From NCBI RefSeq assembly GCF_011947265.1, contig NZ_JAATHD010000008.1, positions 124,001-188,000 of the forward strand: a stretch of DNA of 64,000 nt, given 5' to 3'. Below the pieces are notes generated by a model. That model was given only the letters and a program-made list of their open reading frames with translations. It did no database searches and was not told the origin of the DNA. Positions 35,339 to 44,687 of the stretch are shown one piece after another; the first letter of the stretch is position 1, and each line of letters begins with the position of its first letter. A program made the translations under genes and the position numbers. The DNA is from Paenibacillus sp. HB172176 (GTDB taxonomy: Bacteria; Bacillota; Bacilli; Paenibacillales; Paenibacillaceae).

Positions 35339-35776
35339 ATGGGCAACGCGCCAAATTGGTTTATGTATTTCATCGTATTCTGGGCGGTCGTTATGGTGAT
35401 AGCGATGGCAATCGGCGGCTTCTTCATGTTCCGCAAGTTTCTGAAGGTGCTTCCGATGCGCGACGGCAAATCCAAGCTCGACTGGCAAAACTATTGGGTT
35501 GAACGCAGCCGCAGCATGTGGACGGAGGAGTCCAAGCAATTTCTCGAAGAATTGGTATCTCCCGTTCCGACGGCTTTCCGGGATATAGCCAAGCATTCCA
35601 TAGCAGCAAAGATCGGTCAAGTAGCGATCGAGCGCCATGCAGATACCGTTACACGCGAGCATTGCATCGAGGGCTACATCAAAGCAACGCCAAAACGGGA
35701 TTACCGCAGTCTGGTCAGCTTCCTCGAACGCAAGGGAATCGACTATTCCAACTATCAGAATATGCTGAACAAATAG
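35339..35776 (+). CDS. DUF2621 membrane protein (YneK-like)
   Basis: The 145 residues have one N-terminal membrane segment (FMYFIVFWAVVMVIAMAIGG) then a soluble domain: FRKFLKVLPMRDGKSKLDWQ, WTEESKQFLEELVSPVPTAF, RDYRSLVSFLERKGIDYS. This matches the DUF2621 family of Bacilli, function unknown. The region after the stop has a G/C-rich stem (GAGCTG/CAGCTC) without a T-run. Confidence 0.85.
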   Translation: MGNAPNWFMYFIVFWAVVMVIAMAIGGFFMFRKFLKVLPMRDGKSKLDWQNYWVERSRSMWTEESKQFLEELVSPVPTAFRDIAKHSIAAKIGQVAIERHADTVTREHCIEGYIKATPKRDYRSLVSFLERKGIDYSNYQNMLNK

Positions 35777-35881
35777 GCGGAGCTGTCCCGGGGCAGCTCT
35801 GCCGTTCTTGTCTATGCCGCAAAAAATGTGCAACCATTTCCACAGTCGCAACGTTACATACCTACAGGAGGTGGATCATCT

Positions 35882-36391
35882 ATGATCAACTTGAAGAAGA
35901 ATCGCAAATACATTGCAGCCACTAGCGCGGTTATGCTCGCGCTGATGCTGACCATGTCAGCTTGCAACGACCCTGACAACGAGAACGGCAACGGCAATGC
36001 CTCGGCGACGCCGGAAGCAACCGACAACCAGACGGAAGTGCTGCCAAGCGACAGCGGAATTATGGATCCCGGCGGATTGTCTACGGATAATGAATCGGAT
36101 GGGGAATCCCACAGCAATAACGGTGAAAATAACAAAGAAGAGGATACGGAAACCCAGCCGGCAGATGTAATGACCGGCGAAGGCGTCTATACCGGGCAAA
36201 TCGATCCCAGCTCCATTGAAATCAAAGTAAACGGCGAAGCGCAGCCATTCCGATATAATACAGCCTTGTCCGCTGTAATCAACCAGCTTCCCACGGATGC
36301 GAAGGTTACCTTCTCCTATACGGAGAAGGTCATCGACAGCGAAAGCAATCTCAAGCAGCTTTGGCTGACGAAAATCGAAGAAGCGAAATAG
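35882..36391 (+). CDS. Small lipoprotein of unknown function
   Basis: The 169 residues begin with a signal peptide ending TMSAC (lipobox). A long Asn/Glu/Asp-rich low-complexity linker follows (residues about 25-100), then a beta-rich domain (GVYTGQIDPSSIEIKVNGEA ... KVTFSYTEKVIDSES). GGAGGT lies nine bases before ATG 35882. The fold resembles small YobA-like lipoproteins but I cannot name it. Confidence 0.8.
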   Translation: MINLKKNRKYIAATSAVMLALMLTMSACNDPDNENGNGNASATPEATDNQTEVLPSDSGIMDPGGLSTDNESDGESHSNNGENNKEEDTETQPADVMTGEGVYTGQIDPSSIEIKVNGEAQPFRYNTALSAVINQLPTDAKVTFSYTEKVIDSESNLKQLWLTKIEEAK

Positions 36392-36440
36392 CACCGCAGT
36401 ATTGTTCCCAGTTCTCAAAAAAAGGATAGAGGAGAGATGA

Positions 36441-37349
36441 ATGATGCGCATAGCGGTTGCTGGCGGGACAGGCTTTATCGGCAAGGCGTTGACGAAGGCG
36501 CTTATGAAACGCGGGGATGCAGTGACTGTCATTACGCGAAGCAAGCCAAGCGACGCCGCTGCATCAGCATACACCCCTTCCTATCTTACATGGGACGAGC
36601 TGCGAGACAGCGTGCAAGCGCTGGAGGGCATTGACGCTGTTATTAATCTTTCCGGAGAATCCATCAATCAGCGATGGACAGGCGAAGCCAAAAAGCGCAT
36701 TCTTGAATCTCGCATACAAGCTGCCGAGCGTACCGCATCCATCGTTCATCGATTGGAGACAAAGCCCGAGGCAGTCATCAATGCTTCAGGCATATCTGCA
36801 TACGGAATCTCGGATAGCCGTGTTTTCGATGAAAGCAGCCCCACGGCTGTTACCGACTTCTTGTCCGGCGTAGTCCGTGAATGGGAAGCCGCGGCTGATT
36901 GCATTCATGGAACCCGGCTTGTGAAAATAAGAACCGGCGTTGTGCTTGATGCCAAGGAGGGCGCTTTCCCGTTAATGGCGCTTCCCTATCGATTATTCGG
37001 CGGCGGAAGGATCGGAAGCGGCAAACAAGGGCTGTCCTGGATTCATTTGGAAGACATGGTCGGTCTGCTTCTATTTTGTCTTGATCATAAAACGATGGAA
37101 GGACCGGTTAACGCTTCTGCGCCTGATCCCGTCTCAAATGACGGGTTCGGGAGAGCCGTCGCCAAAGCGATGAATCGCCCGCATTGGTTCCCGGTCCCGT
37201 CCTTCCTTATGCGCGCCGTATTCGGTGAAATGTCTACCTTGCTGCTTGATGGACAGCGGGCATTGCCGAAAAAGGCGATGGAGCATGGCTTTGAATTCCG
37301 CTATCCCTCCGTAGACAGCGCCATGCGGCAATTAGTCGGGAAGAATTAA
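36441..37349 (+). CDS. TIGR01777-family NAD(P)-binding epimerase-like protein
   Basis: Extended SDR of 302 residues. RIAVAGGTGFIGKALTKAL is the Rossmann start; DAVINLSGESINQRWTGEAKK and SGISAYGISDSRVFDE are typical of the YfhF/SulA-like family. The C-terminal DUF1731 part ends LLLDGQRALPKKAMEHGFEF. The activity is unknown. The stop overlaps the convergent FHA gene by four bases. ATG 36444 is an equally good start after GGAGAG. Confidence 0.9.
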   Translation: MMRIAVAGGTGFIGKALTKALMKRGDAVTVITRSKPSDAAASAYTPSYLTWDELRDSVQALEGIDAVINLSGESINQRWTGEAKKRILESRIQAAERTASIVHRLETKPEAVINASGISAYGISDSRVFDESSPTAVTDFLSGVVREWEAAADCIHGTRLVKIRTGVVLDAKEGAFPLMALPYRLFGGGRIGSGKQGLSWIHLEDMVGLLLFCLDHKTMEGPVNASAPDPVSNDGFGRAVAKAMNRPHWFPVPSFLMRAVFGEMSTLLLDGQRALPKKAMEHGFEFRYPSVDSAMRQLVGKN

Positions 37350-38890
37350 CCGCATTTCAACTCGTACATCGGGCCTTTGTCGCCGGCAAGATGAATCTGA
37401 TCTCCTTCTCCGAACGGGTAGCTCTTGTACGGAATCATCAGCTTTCCGTTCAGCAAGCTCCCGTTTCGGGATCCGAGATCCTTTACTTGATAATGCTGCT
37501 CCACTATGGCAATCTCCAAATGGAGCCGGGATACTCCCTCAGCGATTTCCTCATAACCCACGCCTTCGTTCGCTCTGCCGATTTTAAAGCAGTCCTCCTT
37601 CAATTCGATTCTTTCTTCCTTTCCGTTCCATTGTCTCTGCAGCCAATAGGTCATGCCAACAGGTTTAACGTCGCCTTCATCCCCCTCTGTCTCCGATGCT
37701 CCGAGCAGCATGGTTGGCGGAACCATAGCCCTTCCGCGGGTAGCATTGGACATGCTGTCGTCCATTCTGGCCGGAGGTACGGAATAGGTTCCAATCGAGT
37801 CTGTCGTATTCGGTTCGATAGAAGAACTGTTGACCGAAGGCCAACTGCTGCTCGGCAACGGACCGGAATGCAGCTCGAACAGCTCCTCGTCAACAGGCTC
37901 GGCAGACGTCATAAGCAATTGCGATCTTCTTCGCCATAAATAGACCAGGCTGGCCAGAAGGATTAAGGATAACGCAAGGCTGAGCAGCATCCTTTGATTC
38001 GTCGGATTCGAAAGATAGAGGAAGCGCCAGATCAAGGCGGCTAACAAAACGTATAAAGCGCCTGCAACCCATGGACTTCTCGCAGGCCGTTGTTGCTCCT
38101 CCTCTTCCGGCTCGCCCCAATAACGCGGCGTCTCTTCCTGATCCTCTTCGGTGCGAGCAGGACCGGATATCCGAACGGCGTCTAACGAATGCTCTGATTG
38201 CGAGACTATAGGTGTCTGCAACTCCGCTTGAGCTTCCCTGAGGGAACCGGATCCAGCCCCGACTATCCCGGCTTGTTGCTCAGGTATCCCAGCTTGTTGC
38301 TCAGCTTGACCTGCAGTCTTGGAAATGAGCTTAAGCAAAATATCTCGCAGCCGGGTCAGAGGAAGGTTGCCGGCGTTGAACGCATGCAGCAACTGCTTCA
38401 GCCCCGATCCGTCCAGCGGCTCTACATAGGCCGTCCATCTGACAATAAGATTCATCAGAGAATTGTTCGCTTGCGATGTTGAATCAATCCCGGTTTTCAG
38501 CGGAATATAGGCGAGTCTTATATCCTCAAGCCGTTCGCCGACGAAGATGTATTGATCATCCAACAAACAGCATTCGGGTCTTAGCATATAATCCTTGCAT
38601 TCCATAAGGGCGTCCGTAAGACTTAGAAGCAAGCTGTAATAGTGCTTCATGGACAAGGTGTCCTGCTGCAAACGATGAAGAAGCAGCTTGCTGCCGTTAA
38701 TGGCGTAACGGAAAGTAACCTTCCCGTCCAACTCATACCAGTCCCAAGACAGCAAATAAGGAATTGATCTCTGTCGAAGCATATTCAGCTCAAGCTCGTC
38801 CAGTTCATGCCGCTCGATCGGCGGCTTGCGGTCGATCAGCATTTCATGGCCGCGGTTCATGGCGAAATCAATTCTCAATTTCTCCAACAA
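37346..38890 (-). CDS. FHA-domain membrane protein at the end of the Tad operon (DUF6382-like)
   Basis: The 514 residues have three parts. An N-terminal domain (residues 1-190, e.g. SIPYLLSWDWYELDGKVTFR) matches the family associated with FHA proteins of Paenibacillus. Two membrane segments lie near 275-320 (GALYVLLAALIWRFLYL, LLSLALSLILLASLVYLW). The C-terminal FHA domain has GRANEGVGYEEIAEGVSRLH and DLGSRNGSLLNG, the pThr-binding loops. TTG at 38890 or 38887 is the likely start after GAGGGTG. It may link phosphorylation signals to pilus assembly. It is 46 bases downstream of cpaA. Confidence 0.85.
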   Translation of the reverse strand: MLEKLRIDFAMNRGHEMLIDRKPPIERHELDELELNMLRQRSIPYLLSWDWYELDGKVTFRYAINGSKLLLHRLQQDTLSMKHYYSLLLSLTDALMECKDYMLRPECCLLDDQYIFVGERLEDIRLAYIPLKTGIDSTSQANNSLMNLIVRWTAYVEPLDGSGLKQLLHAFNAGNLPLTRLRDILLKLISKTAGQAEQQAGIPEQQAGIVGAGSGSLREAQAELQTPIVSQSEHSLDAVRISGPARTEEDQEETPRYWGEPEEEEQQRPARSPWVAGALYVLLAALIWRFLYLSNPTNQRMLLSLALSLILLASLVYLWRRRSQLLMTSAEPVDEELFELHSGPLPSSSWPSVNSSSIEPNTTDSIGTYSVPPARMDDSMSNATRGRAMVPPTMLLGASETEGDEGDVKPVGMTYWLQRQWNGKEERIELKEDCFKIGRANEGVGYEEIAEGVSRLHLEIAIVEQHYQVKDLGSRNGSLLNGKLMIPYKSYPFGEGDQIHLAGDKGPMYELKCG

Positions 38891-38936
38891 TCATCACCCT
38901 CTTCATCTTCAATAAGAAATAGCGCATCTTGGCCGA

Positions 38937-39446
38937 TTACGGTAAGAGTGTCAGCGAAAGCGCAATCGCCGCGGGAGCAACCGCGAGCATGAACGGGAAC
39001 TCGTTCCGCTTCCCCTGCCCTTCCTTCAAAGCCATAGCGCGGCTGCGGACAAGCGGAGTCCTGTTTGCCAAGCTTCTTATGGCGCTTCGGATCCAAGCCA
39101 CTCTGGCTATAAGCAAAAGGACGCCAATCATCCCTGCGAACAGAATTGAGTACATGAGCAGTTGAAGCGTAATAAGCCAACCCAGCCATGCGCCTATTGC
39201 TCCGAACAGCTTGACATCCCCCGCTCCGATCCCCTTCATCGCGTAGAGCAGCAAGAGCGGCAAAAATCCGCTTGCCGCGCCGATGAATGATGCCGTAACT
39301 CCTTGTGTTCCAAAACTTATAAGCTGGTAGACGACGCCCGATACAAAGAACAGAAGCGTCAATCTATTGGGAATCATCCGCTTCCTGATATCGGTTGCAA
39401 ATGCCGCTGCAATTAAAGCCGTAACGGCTAAATAACTGATAATCAT
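38937..39446 (-). CDS. cpaA: Prepilin peptidase (A24), CpaA/TadV-like
   Basis: Aspartic protease of 169 residues that trims the Flp pilin signal. The two Asp residues lie in AFATDIRKRMIPN and GIGAGDVKLFGAIGAW, the GXGD motif. Four to six membrane segments. It lacks the N-methyltransferase domain, as in Tad systems. Its ATG overlaps the preceding stop by four bases. Confidence 0.9.
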   Translation of the reverse strand: MIISYLAVTALIAAAFATDIRKRMIPNRLTLLFFVSGVVYQLISFGTQGVTASFIGAASGFLPLLLLYAMKGIGAGDVKLFGAIGAWLGWLITLQLLMYSILFAGMIGVLLLIARVAWIRSAIRSLANRTPLVRSRAMALKEGQGKRNEFPFMLAVAPAAIALSLTLLP

Positions 39447-40477
39447 AAGCTGCCCTCTCTTCCCGCAACCACAAAATATCTAGCGTCAATGCCGTCCCCT
39501 GCCGCAGCCGAGGCCTCGAGCTTCCAAATCCCCTTCGTCGTATTGCCGGATACGAGCCAAGTCCATGCTACAAAGCCTTCCTGATCGGCGGTCGCATCTC
39601 CCAAATGCTTGGCTTTGCTGGCACCGCTTTTATAGAAAACCTTTAAAGAAATGACCGCTCCGGGGTTCGTTTTCGCGATAACTGTTGCTTTATTCCCTTT
39701 CAAAACAGGCGTCGGAGAAATCGATACGATCTGAATCGGCACGGCGCTCTCTGTATTGGCAGTCTGAGGATCATAAGCCGGCGCTGCATCGTTCACCCAT
39801 ACCCGTTCATAGGATTTGGCTCTTAATCGAATCGGTTGATCCGTGAAAGGAATGCGGATTCGGTATTCATACTGCAGCTCGATGCCAAGATAAGGCTTCT
39901 CCTTCGTCTTCAAGTCCGGCAGCGACAGTCTGCTAAGCTTGACACGCTCCCCGTCTAGCAATCGTTCATTAACGAATTTTCGGACGAAAGGTTCAATGAC
40001 ACCACTTCCCAGCTCGGTTGCCGCCACATCTACCACAGGTTGCCAATCGCCTGTCATCACCGACTCCGCAAGCTCGCCGGCCGGCGCGGGCAGCCAATTC
40101 GCCGCCTCTGACGCAAGCTCGCTCCAGCTTGGAAGCTCAGGAGAGGAAGCAGGAAGCTTCTCCAAGATTCCGCTTGCTGTCGATGCTTCCAACTCGTAGG
40201 ATTCCTTCGCCTCCGCCCCATGCGCCTGAAGCTGCGCTCTGGCCAGCTCTACAGGTCTGATATAGGCCGCAAGCTGACGCGTGCTTTGCAGAGCGACGTC
40301 ATTCAGCGCCATTTGAGAGGTGCATAAGGAGATCATCAAGGCAAATATCATCAGCACGATCAGCACCAGCGGGAGCACGATAGCCGCTTCCACGACAATG
40401 GAGCCTCGCTCGCAGCCGCTCACAGCGGACATTTTGCGAATCCTAATAAGAAGATCCGATCGTTGTCGTTGCTTCAT
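39443..40477 (-). CDS. TadE-like pilus assembly protein, second copy
   Basis: The 344 residues have an N-terminal membrane segment after GCERGSIVVEAAIVLPLVLI, the TadE signature. The remainder is extracellular, with an FRIPFTDQPIRLRA-like end of the TadE domain and a C-terminal Ig-like beta region (ISPTPVLKGNKATVIAKTNP). It overlaps the upstream gene by 35 bases, and GGGAGG sits five bases before ATG 40477. Confidence 0.82.
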   Translation of the reverse strand: MKQRQRSDLLIRIRKMSAVSGCERGSIVVEAAIVLPLVLIVLMIFALMISLCTSQMALNDVALQSTRQLAAYIRPVELARAQLQAHGAEAKESYELEASTASGILEKLPASSPELPSWSELASEAANWLPAPAGELAESVMTGDWQPVVDVAATELGSGVIEPFVRKFVNERLLDGERVKLSRLSLPDLKTKEKPYLGIELQYEYRIRIPFTDQPIRLRAKSYERVWVNDAAPAYDPQTANTESAVPIQIVSISPTPVLKGNKATVIAKTNPGAVISLKVFYKSGASKAKHLGDATADQEGFVAWTWLVSGNTTKGIWKLEASAAAGDGIDARYFVVAGREGSL

Positions 40478-42803
40478 ATCTCCCTCCCGTTACCTTGCCT
40501 TTGAGAAGATCGAATCTCTCCAGTTGCTTCATTATCCCGGGAAGAAACCATAGCTTTATCGAAACGGCGGCTTGTCCAGTAACGCCTGCCGGGACTGTGC
40601 TCAGAGTGACTTGATTCTCTTGCTCAATGACCGCGATCATGCGGGACAAGCGTTTCGAATCGGCTCCGCCGTGCATGAGCATGAATAATCGCAAATAATC
40701 CGCATAGGAAAGATTCGCCTTCACGTATTTGGATACGGGTGCCTCCCCCTTCTCCGCGAACGAAAGCATATCTTCAATCGTCTTCTCCAGCCCATAGATT
40801 AATGCCGCCGATAGAACAAGCAGCGGATGGCCCAGTGATCGACTCTCTATAAGCCCTTCCATCGTTCGAATAGCCAATCGTACTCCGAACAGTTCGCTAT
40901 AGGCTGCCATAATGTTGCCCAGAGGATGATCAAAGCCGTACAGCACATATTCAACCTCCTGGTTATAGAAGGAAGCTGCTTGTGCAATCTCGCCCGGATC
41001 TCCGCTTTCATAGAAGGAACGCATACGCTGCGGCTCGAAATAGGAGAATCGACTTGCCGAATATTCGCCGAAATATAAAGCATTTCGGCTATGCTCCAGC
41101 ATGCCGGAAAGCCCCGAGAAGAGACTATCCGTAAGCGAGGAGGATTGCTCCGCCGCTTCATGCGCATTATCGGGCGAAATGCCCGACTCTTCAACCCGCG
41201 CCTGCTCATCAGCCACTGCGATTTGACGATTGAAGGAGAGATTTTGCTCATAACGTTTCTCTACTTCATGAAATAACGCCTGATATTCGTCATTGTCCTC
41301 TGCGAAAGAGAGGCCGTTCAACATTTTCCCGGCAGTCTTCCACAAGGAACGCGTCTGCGCTTCCTGCTCCTCCAGCTTGTCCTTGATGCCATCCTCCAGC
41401 AATGCCTCTCGCTTCTGCAGCGCCGATGCCGGATTGACATAATTCATCTTGTAGGGGCCATAGGATGACTTCGCTTCATCGATATTGCTGCGGATAGAGC
41501 CGTCGTAGCTCCTCTCGCGTCTTATCTTGGATAAACTAGCGTTCATTGCAAGCAGAAGCTTCTCCATACGATTCGTAAACGAAGACAATTCTGTTCCTTG
41601 CCCGTTGATTTCATTCGAGTAAGCTTGAAACCAACTCGTTTCGCGAAGCAGCCGCTTGCCCTCCTCGGTCCAATCCTTCGCGCTTGCCTCATCCAGTTCA
41701 GAAGCTTCAAAGCGCTGGGCTCCCGGAACCTCCTGCCTATTCACGCTGTCGTAGCTTGCCGCTGCAGCCTGCTCGCTTTGTTCCAATACTCGCTTCATCT
41801 GCGAATTAAGCTGTTCAGCTCCTTCCAGCTTCCGATTGGCCTCGGCTAATCTCTCATTATGGGATTGTTCAAGCTGATTAATCTCCTCCCTCACCTTCTG
41901 AGAGAAAAGAAGCAACTCATGCTCGAATGCGGCCATTTCGGCGGAAATCGCTTGCGATTGTAACTGGAGCTCCTGAATTTTATGCTTAATAGAAGCCATA
42001 TCGCTATTCTCGTCCGTCGCTTCACCGTCATCCGCTTGCTTTGCTTGCGAGATCGCTTCCTCTGCATGCAGTTGATCCGACAGCTCTAGCAGCGCAGCAG
42101 AAACCTCCGAAAGTCGAGCTGCTAGTTTCGCATATTCCGGGAATCCGGCTTCCAGGTCTGCCGCAGATCGTGAGCCCTCTTTGATGCCGACTGCGGCAAG
42201 CAAGAGACTGTCCGAGGACAGCTCAGCAGCTAGCCGCTGCTCCTTCAAAGCTTGCTCCAGCAACGCTTCCCGCTCTTCATAGAGCTTGCGGAGCTGCTCC
42301 AGCGTTCGAACTTCATTCGTAGAGCTTTTCAAAGAGGAAGCGAGCGGAACGAACTTCGAGATCACCTCCAGGGTCAAATCCACAGGCGCTTTGTACTTCT
42401 CCTCCTCAAGCACCTCTCTGGCGAATACCGCATGCTCGCCGAGCATCGACGAAGGAAGCAGTTCCGTGCTTTCTACCCTGGTCGATAAAATTCGGAAGGC
42501 ATTCTTGTCTGAAATCGCATCAGTTCCGCGATTGCCCTCCATTACCCCCGCGAATATTTCGCCTCCCTCCGTGCCTCCGCGACCGAACAAGCCATATCCT
42601 TCGTACAAGCCTTCGTCGTATGCCGATAATACGGAGCGAACGGCAGATCTTGCAGCATTCTCCGTCATGGATTCCATCGCCGCGATTCTCGCATAATCAA
42701 TCAGCACGGCGAAGAACAGAAGCAGGGAAGAGAGAACAACAACCGCGAAGATTGTCACGGACCCATTGTCTCGAAGCATCACATTTTTACAGAGCTTGCA
42801 CAT
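40443..42803 (-). CDS. Large TadG-like pilus-associated protein
   Basis: The 786 residues start with DNGSVTIFAVVVLSSLLLFF and one membrane segment, as in TadG/TadE-like proteins, then LIDYARIAAMESMTENAARSA. A long Glu/Lys/Gln-rich region (about 150-420) is probably coiled coil. The C-terminal 250 residues (VEYVLYGFDHPLGNIMAAYSE ...) resemble DUF5702-type domains of Firmicute Tad clusters. It may tether the pilus machine to the wall; this is inference. Confidence 0.8.
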   Translation of the reverse strand: MCKLCKNVMLRDNGSVTIFAVVVLSSLLLFFAVLIDYARIAAMESMTENAARSAVRSVLSAYDEGLYEGYGLFGRGGTEGGEIFAGVMEGNRGTDAISDKNAFRILSTRVESTELLPSSMLGEHAVFAREVLEEEKYKAPVDLTLEVISKFVPLASSLKSSTNEVRTLEQLRKLYEEREALLEQALKEQRLAAELSSDSLLLAAVGIKEGSRSAADLEAGFPEYAKLAARLSEVSAALLELSDQLHAEEAISQAKQADDGEATDENSDMASIKHKIQELQLQSQAISAEMAAFEHELLLFSQKVREEINQLEQSHNERLAEANRKLEGAEQLNSQMKRVLEQSEQAAAASYDSVNRQEVPGAQRFEASELDEASAKDWTEEGKRLLRETSWFQAYSNEINGQGTELSSFTNRMEKLLLAMNASLSKIRRERSYDGSIRSNIDEAKSSYGPYKMNYVNPASALQKREALLEDGIKDKLEEQEAQTRSLWKTAGKMLNGLSFAEDNDEYQALFHEVEKRYEQNLSFNRQIAVADEQARVEESGISPDNAHEAAEQSSSLTDSLFSGLSGMLEHSRNALYFGEYSASRFSYFEPQRMRSFYESGDPGEIAQAASFYNQEVEYVLYGFDHPLGNIMAAYSELFGVRLAIRTMEGLIESRSLGHPLLVLSAALIYGLEKTIEDMLSFAEKGEAPVSKYVKANLSYADYLRLFMLMHGGADSKRLSRMIAVIEQENQVTLSTVPAGVTGQAAVSIKLWFLPGIMKQLERFDLLKGKVTGGRYEATTTIGSSY

Positions 42804-42807
42804 ATCC

Positions 42808-43554
42808 TCATTTCACCTTCTTCGCTTCATAAGAGGACAGAATTTTGCCGGCATTCTCTGCAGCCTCTTTCTTCCCCGCCGGAGAATGAAGAAGCCTGTC
42901 TGTATAGTATCGCATCAGATCCACCGAACGAATAAACGCAACAGGATCAACGACGAGACTCTCCGACGTCAATTGGGTTGCCGAATCGGATTGCCAAGGA
43001 AGCATCCGCATGCCTTGATTCAATCGAACCGTGACAAAATCCGTCATCAGCTTGTTCGTAAACGACGCCTGACCAACATTTGATATCCCAGCTTGCTTCA
43101 TCCATCCCGCCGCTCGCTCAAGCTTCTGCTCCGGAGAGCCATTTGCGTTTTTTGAAGCTGCGTTATTTCCCTCGGAGTCAACGCCAGCTTCCCCGACAGG
43201 CAGATTGATCGCAGTGGAATCCTTCGAATGATCTCCCAGTAGTCCGAACAAGCTTCCCAGCACGCCATCATCTCCGAGATTTCGATACAGCCCGTCATAT
43301 TCAGGCTTCAGCAGAATGCCGCTGACCGGGTCGCGGTTGCTGTTATCCCAGCCGAAGGCAGCGCGTTCAGAGGTTGCGGAGGCGGAATAATAGAGCAAAT
43401 TTTTCTGATAGAGATACATACCGAGCATGATGAACAAGAGAATGATGCTCAGCACGATTGGAAACACGAAGACGGATTCGATTGTAAAGCTGCCTCGTTC
43501 ATCCCTCATTCTGTTCCACTTATGCTTAATCAAAGATACTGTTCGCCTGATCAT
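42808..43554 (-). CDS. TadE-like pilus assembly protein
   Basis: The 248 residues have GSFTIESVFVFPIVLSIILL, the membrane anchor typical of TadE, followed by LYYSASATSERAAFGW. The rest is extracellular and Asn/Gly-rich in part. It overlaps the Flp pilin gene by 28 bases and is five bases from the next gene. Confidence 0.85.
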   Translation of the reverse strand: MIRRTVSLIKHKWNRMRDERGSFTIESVFVFPIVLSIILLFIMLGMYLYQKNLLYYSASATSERAAFGWDNSNRDPVSGILLKPEYDGLYRNLGDDGVLGSLFGLLGDHSKDSTAINLPVGEAGVDSEGNNAASKNANGSPEQKLERAAGWMKQAGISNVGQASFTNKLMTDFVTVRLNQGMRMLPWQSDSATQLTSESLVVDPVAFIRSVDLMRYYTDRLLHSPAGKKEAAENAGKILSSYEAKKVK

Positions 43555-43735
43555 CAGCCTTGCCCATCAAATCTTTGACTAATTCAATGATCCAGCCTTT
43601 GAACAAAAGCGCAATCATGATGACGACAGCGATAATCAAAATAATTTCCAAGGTTCCAAGCCCTTTCTCATTTTTCCAGAATTCAACCAGCTTCGTATAG
43701 CCCTTCATGCCCAGAGTATTCATTGTTTTCACCAT
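43526..43735 (-). CDS. Flp1-like type IVb pilin
   Basis: A 69-residue prepilin. The basic N-terminus ends at KNEKGLGTLEIILIIAVVIM, with the cleavage-site Gly and Glu+5-type hydrophobic helix. This matches Flp1-like pilins of Gram-positive Tad clusters. GAGAGG is nine bases before ATG 43735. It is the likely main fibre subunit. Confidence 0.9.
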   Translation of the reverse strand: MVKTMNTLGMKGYTKLVEFWKNEKGLGTLEIILIIAVVIMIALLFKGWIIELVKDLMGKADDQANSIFD

Positions 43736-43796
43736 TGTCCGACTTCCTCTCTCGTTTTCTCTTCAATCTTGTATTGCAGTTATGCCTGCAGCCATT

Positions 43797-44675
43797 CTAC
43801 TTCATGCTCAAAAAAGCGGGTGCTGCCACTATCACCATCATAATCAGCAAGATGCCGACGAGGGGAAACACAAGCTTGGAGGAAGCTTCTTCTCCGCTTA
43901 TGCGGGCAACGGCCTTCCGCTTCTCCCACAAGGTGAAGGAAAGCTCTCGAAGAGCGAGCACGAAATGATCTCCGCCTCTTCGGTAATTAAGCAGCATCGC
44001 GGTCGTGAACACCGCCGTCTCCTGAATCGCGCAGCTTCGATGAAACCGCTCCAGCACAAGCGCGAAGGATTGGCCATTTCGCAGCGCTGCCGCAGCCAGC
44101 TTCCATTCTCGTAATAGAGGATGCTGCCCGCTATCCCCTTCCGCGCATCGCAGAAACGCTTGCTGTACCGTTTCTCCCGCCCCCACCAGCAGCATCAGCT
44201 TGCTTATGAGCTCCGGCAGCGCGGCAATCATTAATCCCTTCCGTTGCTCCAGCTTGCGAGATGCTTCTGCATATCCGCGAAGCAGGAAGAGGAGGGAGCA
44301 GAGAAAGCCGAGACCCAGCAGCGCGAGCTCTCCGCTTATCCACGCGACGTATGCGCAAGCGGTCAAGAGCGCATAAGCATAACCGATCGCCGTCGCCGCT
44401 TCCTTCTTCGTTTGCTCTACAGTCCACGACGCGCCGCGCAAAATATAGAGCTTCATATGATATTGCGTCATGACCATTTGCATCGCTTCCCATTTGCCGC
44501 AAGCATCGAGAATGCGCTGGAACGGATGGAGAAGCAGGAGATTGCGGTATGTGAAGGAAGCCTTCTTATTATTTCGCAATTGAATTTTAAGCGCCCAGCC
44601 CATCCTCTTCATCGCTTGCATTCCGATGAGATAGAGCCAAAACAGCGAGAGCGCAGCCGCAACCGTGACACTCAT
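43797..44675 (-). CDS. Tad inner-membrane platform protein, TadC-like
   Basis: T2SSF-domain protein of 292 residues with membrane segments at both ends. AALPELISKLMLLVGAGETV and QTAVFTTAMLLNYRRGGDHF-like segments (RSCAIQETAVFTTAM) are typical of GspF/TadC. ATG 44675 lies nine bases after GGAG; a TTG at 44684 is the other candidate. It follows tadB by 12 bases. Confidence 0.88.
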   Translation of the reverse strand: MSVTVAAALSLFWLYLIGMQAMKRMGWALKIQLRNNKKASFTYRNLLLLHPFQRILDACGKWEAMQMVMTQYHMKLYILRGASWTVEQTKKEAATAIGYAYALLTACAYVAWISGELALLGLGFLCSLLFLLRGYAEASRKLEQRKGLMIAALPELISKLMLLVGAGETVQQAFLRCAEGDSGQHPLLREWKLAAAALRNGQSFALVLERFHRSCAIQETAVFTTAMLLNYRRGGDHFVLALRELSFTLWEKRKAVARISGEEASSKLVFPLVGILLIMMVIVAAPAFLSMK

Positions 44676-44687
44676 TTGCTTCAACTC